DNA of 47,648 bases from an uncultured Myxococcales bacterium (GTDB lineage Bacteria > Myxococcota_A > UBA9042): the NCBI GenBank assembly GCA_903929795.1, contig CAIYWC010000163.1, forward strand, positions 1-47,648. Direction: 5' to 3'. The position numbers and the translations under genes were made by a program. How positions within the stretch are numbered: position 1 is the first letter of the stretch; the number at the start of each line of letters is the position of its first letter. Below are positions 33,575 through 41,800 of this stretch, one piece after another. A model generated the notes under the pieces. That model was not told where the DNA came from and made no database searches. It worked only from the letters and a program-made list of their open reading frames with translations.

Positions 33575-34896
33575 ACTTGATGCTTCCAGCCGCGCTTCGC
33601 CTCCCGTCGCTTTGCCTCGCGCTTGCCGTGTTGTCTGCGGCGTGCGACAGCAATATTGGCCTGCCCGCGGACCAATCCGACAGTCTGCGTTATCCCATCG
33701 CGCTGGTCGCCGATCCGTCCGGCAAGCAGATCTTCGCGCTCGGCGCCAACTTCGATCGCCTTTACCGCGCCGGTCGGTTGCGCACCATCGACACCGCGAC
33801 CGACCAGTACGTGGTCAACCCCGACGGCTCGCCGATCGCCACGGAAATCCCGAGTTTTGGCGGCAGCTTCGCGCTCGATCCGGCCGTCGGCATCACGGAC
33901 ACCACGTTTCGCCTGTTCGTCCCTGCGCGCGACGACGATTCGCTCAGCGTCGTCGACGTCCGCGCCACCACGCCGACAACGATGGACTGCGGCGCCGATG
34001 CCATCACCGGCGTGTGCAGCGGCGATCGCCGGATTGCGGCCTCGTCCGGCTTGTTCCCGGTCGGCGATGACCCCATCGCCGTCGCGCTCTCCGATTCGCC
34101 GGACGGGCGCCGCCGCGTGCACATCGCCGCGGCCAACAACGGCCAGCTGTCGCTGTACGATTTCGACCCGAAAGAGCAGCCGATCAACCTGCGCTCGCTC
34201 GACTCGGTCATCATGCCGGTTGGCCTGAATTCCATTATTATTTCACCACTTACGCAGCGCGTCTACGTCACCACGACCGGCACGGCGGCCGTTCAGACGT
34301 ACCGCGTCGACCCGGGCACGACGTCCGACAAGCCGTGGGTCATCGCCCAGGAGCCGTCGATCGTCCTGCCCGCTTCCAGCGCTGTGGACTATGGCCGTGG
34401 CTTGGCATTTTCCAGCGATAACAGCCGGTTGTATGTCGCCTGGCGCAGTCCGGCCAGCTTGAACATCCTCGACGTCGTGCCCGATGGCTCGGGCGTGCCC
34501 GGCAACCGGCTGGTGGACTCGATCGTGCTGGGCAAGAAGCCGTCGGGCCTGGCGGTCGCTCCGACCGGCCTCGGCGGCCGGGATTTGGTCTACGTCAGCT
34601 GCTTTGGCGAGGACGCGATCTGGGTCGTCGACCCGGCGGAGCGCGCCACCATTGCGACGATTCCGATGCGCCTCGGCGTCCAGGAGCCCGGTCAAGGGCC
34701 GCTGATCGTCCGCGGCTCACCGTTCTCGATGGCTGCGATCAACGTCCCGTCGCGCGGTTGGCTGCTCTACGCTGGCCTTTTTTCGGTGCCGCCTGGCGAC
34801 GACCACCACATTGTCGTCGTGCCCATCGCGCCGGGCGCCGTCAACCGGAACGTCCCCGACCACATCGTCCACGTCGGCATTGGAGGCACGCCATGA
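33571..34896 (+). CDS. Predicted lipoprotein with beta-propeller-like repeats
   Basis: A 441-residue protein starting at GTG in a GTGA overlap with glyS, with AAGGA 9 bases upstream; an ATG three codons later is the alternative. The signal ends at lipobox LSAAC (cysteine at about residue 25). The body has strands recalling YVTN/NHL-type propellers: PIALVADPSGKQIFALG, IIISPLTQRVYVTTTG, RGLAFSSDNSRLYVAWRSP and LVYVSCFGEDAIWVVDP, about one per 45-60 residues. Such proteins usually act outside the cytoplasm in binding or as scaffolds. It overlaps the next lipoprotein gene by ATGA, so the two may form a pair. Confidence 0.8.
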   Translation: MNLMLPAALRLPSLCLALAVLSAACDSNIGLPADQSDSLRYPIALVADPSGKQIFALGANFDRLYRAGRLRTIDTATDQYVVNPDGSPIATEIPSFGGSFALDPAVGITDTTFRLFVPARDDDSLSVVDVRATTPTTMDCGADAITGVCSGDRRIAASSGLFPVGDDPIAVALSDSPDGRRRVHIAAANNGQLSLYDFDPKEQPINLRSLDSVIMPVGLNSIIISPLTQRVYVTTTGTAAVQTYRVDPGTTSDKPWVIAQEPSIVLPASSAVDYGRGLAFSSDNSRLYVAWRSPASLNILDVVPDGSGVPGNRLVDSIVLGKKPSGLAVAPTGLGGRDLVYVSCFGEDAIWVVDPAERATIATIPMRLGVQEPGQGPLIVRGSPFSMAAINVPSRGWLLYAGLFSVPPGDDHHIVVVPIAPGAVNRNVPDHIVHVGIGGTP

Positions 34897-37595
34897 GCCG
34901 CTCGCTCGCGCTGCTCCTCGCCGTCGCGCTCCTGGGCGCGTGCGCCACGCCCACTGTCCCCGTCCGCCGCGGCACCACGATGCCGCACGCCGTCGGCGTC
35001 GTCTGCCTCAGCGCGGATGGCTCGCCGATCGCGCTCGACGACATCAACTGCATCGACAACAACATGCGCGTCATCGTCAGCGGCATCGACAGCGTCGGCG
35101 CCGCGATGCCTGCCCAGCGGACGTGGCTGGATGTCGACCCGTCGACGCCCGGTTTTACGCCGCTGCACATGCCCAGCATGCCCGGCGCGGTGGCGATCGA
35201 CCCGCTCAACGGCCAGGGCTACATCGCGATTCCGCTGCTGGGCTGGGTGGTGCGCGTGAACCTGCTGCACTTGGCGGATTGGCAATTCAGCATCACGGAC
35301 TGGCAGGATGTCGGTGTTTTTGCGCAGGATTTGCTGATCGTGCAGCAGCCGGAGCCGCGCCTGTACATGGCGGATCCGGCGGGTGGCAAAGTGTGGTGGC
35401 TGCCGCTGGTCGAATTTGGCCACCAGCCGATCGTGCGGCCGATCGCGGTCGGCGGATCGCCGGTCAGCCTCGCGTGGTCGAGCGTGAGCCAAAGCCTGTA
35501 TGTCGGCCACCTCGCGACCGGCTATGTCTCCATGATTACGCCGACTTGGAATGGCCCAAACCATGCCGTCAGCCAGATCGGCCTGGTCGCGCAATGCCGC
35601 AACGGCCTGGACGACGACGGCGACGGCAAGACCGACGGCGACGACAGCGGCTGCGACGGCCCGGACGACAGGTTTGAAGGCAACCCTGAGCTCGGTGTCC
35701 TGTGCGGCAACCTGATCGACGACGACGGCGACGGCACGACGGACGGCCAGGACCTGGGCTGCATGCCCGGCGCTGGCGTCACGCCCACGGACGGATGCCG
35801 CAACGGCATCGACGACGACGGCGATGGCCTGACCGACTATTCCCCCGGCGGCGGCGGCGATCCGGGCTGCAGCGGCTGGGGCGACGACACGGAATGGAGC
35901 GAGCAGGTCCTGTGCCCGCTGGGCGGTCCGGGCTGCAAGACGCTCGCCACCGGCGTGTCCATCAAGGCCGCGGTCAACCTGTGCTCCGACGGCATCGACA
36001 ACGACGGCGACGGCAAGACCGACCTCGCCGACCCCGATTGCAGCGTCCCCGGCAACGCGATGGAAGGCCCGCCCGCGTGCGCCAACGGCCTGGACGACGA
36101 CGGCGATGGCCTGACCGATCTCGGCGACCCGGACTGCTACAACCGCGGCGGCTTGAGCGAGATCAGCCCCGCCAGCGCGCTGCGCACGTCGGTCGCGACG
36201 ACTTTTGACGGCCGGTTCGTGGTCATCGCCGACCGCACGCGCCGCGCACTGCTCGTCGTTGACGCGACGACCGGCAAGCTGCTGCAGCCGGTGCCTGGCC
36301 AGCAGTCGCCGTATGTGCGGGCGAGCCGCCTGGATGTGCGCGACGGTATCCCGGGAATGGCGCTGGCGGACGTGCCGATCTCGCTGGCGGCGGGGCAGGT
36401 CGTCGATACCATCACGACGGGCGACCAGGCCGTCAACGTGTACAAGCCGGTGATGGCGATCGGTTTGGCGCAGATAGGTGTTGAATTTATTCAATTTTTC
36501 CCGATCGGCGACACGCAGACAATCGCCGTGGACTTCATCGACGTCGCCACCGATCCGACACCGACGCTGACGACCGGCCGGCCGCTGCTGCTCGTGCCGG
36601 GCGAGGTCCTGGACCTGCCGACGACGGTGCCGACCCGCTTTGCCGCGCTCGGCTCGAGCTTGGGCACGGACCCGCTGGGCAACACGATTTATTACGGTCT
36701 TGACCCGAACATGAGCTTTGCCGACCAGCGCGCCGAGACTTGGCGGTTCAAGCACGAAGCCCTGCTGCCTGGCGGCGTGAGCACGCGAGGCCGGCTGCTG
36801 TCCGACGGGACGCTGCACGATCCGACGCTGGATTTCTGCCAACTGGGCGTCCTGCCGGGCGACATGCTGCAGGTCAACATCGCGCCGAGCGCGGCCTGCC
36901 AGGGCGGCGGCACGTTTGACTTTCCGGTGACCGGCGTGCACGCGGATCGCCTTGATTTTTCCCAGAATTCTGGAGTCCTGGACGTGCCGGTCACCTACGA
37001 CAACCAGCTGGCGTTTGACGTCACGGCGCGTAAGCCCTGGACCAGCGCCCTCGCGACTTGCGTGGCGGACGGCGGGATTTCCTATGCCATTCGCGCCGGT
37101 GGCTGGCTGGTGCGCGGTTCGCGAACGGGCATCCTGTCAACGCGCCCGTCGGGCGACGGCGAGTGCACGGCCTTGTCCGCCGCGGATGCAGGCGCGTCGC
37201 GGCTGGTGGAAACGACGTTGCTGCCCGGCGTCGCGCTTTCTGCCGTCACGGCTTGCCCGTACGCCGACGACGTCCTGGATCCGACGATTTGGCGCGCAAC
37301 GACGTTCGTTCATCCGGCGTTTTCGGGCGTTCTTTCGCCCGGTTGTGATTCGTCGACCTATGACGCCAACGGCGACAGCATCATCAACCTGGTGCCGAGC
37401 ATTCGCGAAGCCGAGTGGGTGTATGGCCTGACGGCGGGTGGCCAGCCACCGCGGTCGACCGCCGCGGGCGCCAATCCCGTCGCCATGGCGAGCGGCCCGC
37501 TGCTGGACACGCTGTACGTGGTGGACGAGGGCGCCGGGCTCCTGCAATTCGTGCGCATTTCCGACGGCCTTTTGCTCGATACGCCCTTGGACTAG
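34893..37595 (+). CDS. Lipoprotein with five DDDGDG repeats and a propeller-like N-domain
   Basis: A 900-residue predicted lipoprotein with a clear signal and lipobox LLGAC (C17). GGAGG lies 7 bases before the ATG, which overlaps the previous stop. Residues about 30-230 have the same strand style as the preceding protein (VAIDPLNGQGYIAIPLLGW). Residues 235-415 hold five acidic repeats such as CRNGLDDDGDGKTD, IDDDGDGTTDGQDLGC and CSDGIDNDGDGKTDLADPDC, whose DxDxDG pattern is a likely calcium site and whose cysteines probably pair. A long C-terminal region (about 420-900) has more beta-rich sequence and scattered cysteines. Surface location is inferred. Confidence 0.82.
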   Translation: MSRSLALLLAVALLGACATPTVPVRRGTTMPHAVGVVCLSADGSPIALDDINCIDNNMRVIVSGIDSVGAAMPAQRTWLDVDPSTPGFTPLHMPSMPGAVAIDPLNGQGYIAIPLLGWVVRVNLLHLADWQFSITDWQDVGVFAQDLLIVQQPEPRLYMADPAGGKVWWLPLVEFGHQPIVRPIAVGGSPVSLAWSSVSQSLYVGHLATGYVSMITPTWNGPNHAVSQIGLVAQCRNGLDDDGDGKTDGDDSGCDGPDDRFEGNPELGVLCGNLIDDDGDGTTDGQDLGCMPGAGVTPTDGCRNGIDDDGDGLTDYSPGGGGDPGCSGWGDDTEWSEQVLCPLGGPGCKTLATGVSIKAAVNLCSDGIDNDGDGKTDLADPDCSVPGNAMEGPPACANGLDDDGDGLTDLGDPDCYNRGGLSEISPASALRTSVATTFDGRFVVIADRTRRALLVVDATTGKLLQPVPGQQSPYVRASRLDVRDGIPGMALADVPISLAAGQVVDTITTGDQAVNVYKPVMAIGLAQIGVEFIQFFPIGDTQTIAVDFIDVATDPTPTLTTGRPLLLVPGEVLDLPTTVPTRFAALGSSLGTDPLGNTIYYGLDPNMSFADQRAETWRFKHEALLPGGVSTRGRLLSDGTLHDPTLDFCQLGVLPGDMLQVNIAPSAACQGGGTFDFPVTGVHADRLDFSQNSGVLDVPVTYDNQLAFDVTARKPWTSALATCVADGGISYAIRAGGWLVRGSRTGILSTRPSGDGECTALSAADAGASRLVETTLLPGVALSAVTACPYADDVLDPTIWRATTFVHPAFSGVLSPGCDSSTYDANGDSIINLVPSIREAEWVYGLTAGGQPPRSTAAGANPVAMASGPLLDTLYVVDEGAGLLQFVRISDGLLLDTPLD

Positions 37596-37644
37596 CGACC
37601 CGGCTTGACGCAGCGGGTGTGGTCCGGTATGGGAAAAAGCGCGG

Positions 37645-38772
37645 ATGGGTTGGACGATGTCGCGATCGAGGCTCGAGATGGTTTGGCCGCAGCGATGCCT
37701 GACGCGCCTCGTGCGCCGGTTGGTTCTGCTGCTGGCGGTCCTGTGCGCGTGCACCGGAACGAGCGCGTTCGCAGTGGACAAGGCCAAAGTCGCCGAGGCG
37801 ATGGCGGTTCAGGCGGGCAAGGCCTTTGAAACCGGTGACTATTCCCGTGCAGCGGACCTCTACCTGAACGCGTACCGGACCGACGCCAACAGCGCGTTTC
37901 TCTACGGCGCCGCCCGCAGCCAGCATCTGGCGGGCCGAATGGACCAGGCGACCGAGCTGTATCAGCAGTTCCTGACCGCGGCCAACGCGGATCCCGAGCG
38001 GCAAAAGCGCGCACGCGAATACCTGGCCGAGATCGAGCGATCCAAGGCCGTGGCGCTGGCTGCCGACGCCGAAAAGGCCCAGCGCGAGGACCCGAAACTC
38101 GCGGCGAGCCTGTACCTGGACGCGTACAAGCTGGCGCCGACGCGCGTCGACTTGCTGTTTCGCGCTGCCGTGGCCGGGCAGCAGGCGGGCGATCTCGCGG
38201 CAGCTCAGGCGCAATTCGCCGAGTACCTGGCGCAGGCGCCGGCGACCGCGAGTGAGCGGAGCCAGGCCCAGGCACGGCTGGACTCGATCCGCCGCAAGCT
38301 GAGCCCGCAGACGGCGCCTGAGCCGCAGCCGCAGGTCGCGCCGGAGCCCGCGCCGCCACCCAAGCCGGAACCGCCGCCCAGGCCGGAACCGATCGCGACC
38401 ACGCTGCCGCCCGTGGGCGTGCAGGCGCCCGCGACCGAGCCGGCGCGCTGGCCCGGTTGGGCGCTGGTGGGCGCGGGTGGCGGGCTGGCGGTCGTCGGCC
38501 TGGTCCTTTACCTGGGCGCCGCGGCGGACAACAAGCAGTACCAATCCGATCTGGCCGTGACCAACGGGGCCGGGCAGATCAGCGGCCTGACCCACGAGGA
38601 GGCGGCGGCGCGTGCGGCCAGCATCAATGGCCGGATGGGCGCGGCAGCAGGTCTGGCGGGCGCGGGCCTCGCGGCTGCCGGCGTGGGGACGTGGTTGCTC
38701 GTGCGGACGCCCCTGCGCGCGGCCGTCGTTGTGCCGCAGCCGAGCGGCGCGCTGCTGGTGTGGCGGTTTTGA
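37645..38772 (+). CDS. TPR-containing protein with two C-terminal membrane helices
   Basis: A 375-residue protein. A signal-like stretch ends near LLLAVLCACTGTSAFA (about 26-43), followed by TPR-like helices (about 45-215) with GKAFETGDYSRAADLYLNAY, LYGAARSQHLAGRMDQATEL and DPKLAASLYLDAYKLAPTR. A Pro-rich spacer (PEPAPPPKPEPPPRPEP) follows, then two hydrophobic segments (about 272-292 and 331-353). This layout is common in myxobacterial cell-envelope proteins of unknown function. Start choice is uncertain: ATG codons at 37645, 37657 and 37678 are in frame and none has a strong site; 37678 would give a more normal signal peptide. Confidence 0.75.
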   Translation: MGWTMSRSRLEMVWPQRCLTRLVRRLVLLLAVLCACTGTSAFAVDKAKVAEAMAVQAGKAFETGDYSRAADLYLNAYRTDANSAFLYGAARSQHLAGRMDQATELYQQFLTAANADPERQKRAREYLAEIERSKAVALAADAEKAQREDPKLAASLYLDAYKLAPTRVDLLFRAAVAGQQAGDLAAAQAQFAEYLAQAPATASERSQAQARLDSIRRKLSPQTAPEPQPQVAPEPAPPPKPEPPPRPEPIATTLPPVGVQAPATEPARWPGWALVGAGGGLAVVGLVLYLGAAADNKQYQSDLAVTNGAGQISGLTHEEAAARAASINGRMGAAAGLAGAGLAAAGVGTWLLVRTPLRAAVVVPQPSGALLVWRF

Positions 38773-38822
38773 GCGCGACGCACTGGCGACGGCCATCGGG
38801 CGCGGGCGCTGACGGGGATAGT

Positions 38823-41800
38823 ATGCGAATCCTGGGGCTGGCGGAGCAAACGGACAGGACGGCGCACCGGGCGTTGTGGGCGGCGATTCTGCTCGCTGGC
38901 GTGCTCGGTGGCTGCGCGAGCGTGCCCGATGTGGGGCAATTCCTCTTTGCCACCAATGCGGACCGCGACAACGCCGACGCGCTCGCCGATGCGGATGGGA
39001 CGTCGGCCAACGACACGGCGTCAGCAGAGCTCGGCTTGGACAGCGACGTGGCACCCGATGCCGACGCCGCGCCGGACGTAACCGCGGACGCCGACAGCGC
39101 GGCCACCGATGCCCTTGCCGATGGCGATTCCGCCCCCGGGACGGATGCCGGTGACGTCGGTTCTGATGCGGATGCCGTTGTCGACGCGGATGCGGACGCG
39201 ACGCCGAGCTGCGCCTCGCTGGGCACCTGCAGCGACGGCAACGCGTGCACCGTGGACAGCTGCGTCACTGGCACCGGCTGCGTCCACACCGCGCTCGACG
39301 TGACCGCCGCCTGCAGCGACAACGACGCGTGCACCGCAGACAGCTGCACAGCCGCCGTCGGCTGCGTCCACACGGCGCTCGACGTGACCGCCGCCTGCAG
39401 CGACAACGACGCGTGCACCGTGGACAGCTGCACAGCCGCCGTCGGCTGCGTCCACACGGCCGTCTCCTGCGACGACCAGAGCGTCTGCACCACCGACAGC
39501 TGCCTCGCGGCCAGCGGCTGCAGCCACGTCGCTATCGCATGCGACGACGGCAAGCCGTGCACCGGTGATTCCTGCGACGCGACAAAAGGCTGTATCTCCA
39601 TCGCGTTATCCGGCACGCCCTGCGACGACGAGGACGCGTGCACCAGCGGTGACACCTGCCAGGCCGGTACGTGCGTCGGTCAGCCCATCGTCTGCGGCAC
39701 CGCGAGCGCATGCGTCGTGCACAGCTGCAACTCAGCGACGGGCTGCGTGACGACCTTTCCGGCGGGCACCCCCTGCGACGACGGCGACGCGTGCACGTCC
39801 GACGACAGCTGCGCATCTGGCGCCTGCGCCGGCTTGCAGCGCCTCTGGCACCTCACCGTCGCCAGCGACCAGGACGTGCTGGCGATCGCCGCGCGGCCCG
39901 ACGGCGGTTTCGTGACCGTCAGCCGAACCAACAAGCTCGTGGCGATTCGCGCCTGGGCCAAGGACGGTACAGCGGCGTGGAGCACGACGGTGACCTCCTC
40001 GCCGGGCCGCGCCGGCATCGCGGTCGCGGCCAACGGCGACGTGGGTTTTGCCGGCAACTCCGGCGCCGACGGCCTGATCAACTTGTACACCAGCAGCGGC
40101 GCGCTCATCGCGTCCACGGTCGTTCCCAGCGGCTCCTCCGGCGAGTTCGACGCCATCCTCGCCGACGCCACGAGCGGCTTTCACGCGTTTGGCCATGTGC
40201 TCGGCGCGAGCGGCGATCCGGGCGACGCCTGGTTCTGCGACGTCGACGCGGCGGGCAAGGTTGTCTCCCAAACGACTGCGGGCGGACCATCGCTCGACGC
40301 ACTCTACGCGGCGACGGTGACCAGCGATGGCAACTACGTCGTCGGCGGCGTCGCGTCGCAATCGCTGACGTCCGGCGCTTTCCTCTTCAAGACGCTGCCC
40401 GGGGTCGCCAACCCAAACAAGAACGCGCTCTGGAGTTACAACTATCCGAGCGTCGGAACGGGGCGCTTCAACCAGATTGCCCCGGCGAGCGACGGCGGCG
40501 TGTTGGCGATCGGCGAAGTGGATACCGCCGGCGCCGGCCAGCTCTCGGTCCTGATGCTGCGCCTGGATGCCAACGGAAAAGTGCTCTGGAGTCACGTGGA
40601 TGCCGTGAAAGGGCCGAAGAACTCCGGCGCGGGCGTTGCGAAGCTTCCCGGCGATCGCTGGCTGGCGGGCTACAACGAGGGCAGCGTCAGCCTCAACGCG
40701 CTGGCGACCGACGGCACGCCGCTCTGGGCGCACACGCTGACCGGTCTGAGCGCGCCCAAGCTGGTGGCGCTGCAGGACGGGACCATCGGGTTTGCCGGCG
40801 GCTCAGCCAGCGGCGTTCAGGTCCAGCGCATCGACCAGTTCGGCAACGGCGACTGCACGACTTCAGGCGGCTGCCTCACCCAAACGTTTGCCGACTGCAG
40901 CGACGCCAACGTGTGCACCTCGGACGAATGTACCGGCGGCAGCTGCGCGCACCCCGACGACTTTTTTGGCAACAGCTGCTCCGATGGCGACGTGTGCCAC
41001 GCTGGCGGCAAGTGCGACTCGGGCAGTTGCCTGGGCGCCGGCGACCTGCTGGGCTTTGTCAGCGACAACGGGTTCGGCGAAGGGACAGCCATCGCCGCGC
41101 TGCCCGACGATGGCTGGGTCATCCTCACCACCACCCCCAGCGCGCCGCCCGCCGTGACGGCCGCAGCCTACGCATCGACCGGCAAGGCCAGATGGAGCAA
41201 GTCCTACAGCGGGCTGACCAGCGCCAGCCTGTTTGTCGACGCGACCGGCAACACGATCCTGACTGGATTCAATAGCTTGGCCGGCGGCCTCTGGCTGCGG
41301 CGCATCGACCTCACGGGCACCGAGACCGCCTCGTGGTCCATCAGCCTGCCGAACATCACCATGCTCACGATCGGCGGGGGCATGGCTGCCCTCAGTGGCG
41401 GCTACATGATCCTGGGCAGCGACGGAGTCGACGGCGCGCTGATTTACGTCAGCTCAGACGGGCAGCTCAACGGCCAGCAGAAGCTACCGGGCATGGCGCA
41501 GGCGCACAGGCCCGTGCTCGCGGCCGACGGCGGCTTTTTCGTCTCCGCCTCGACCCTGAACAGCGGCAGCTGGTCACCGTTCGTCGCGAAATTCTCGCAG
41601 TGGGGCAACAGCGTTTGGCGGTACGACTACCCGACGAGCGGCGCCGGCTATGTCGGCAGTTTCAGCGACCCCGCTCCGCTGCCGGGTGGCGGCTGCGCGG
41701 TCGCCCTCGCGTCGGATACGCCTCACATCCTGCGGTTTTCCGCCGACGGTACGCTTGTGCGGACCGATTCATTCCAAGCGACGGCGAACGCGACCACCGG

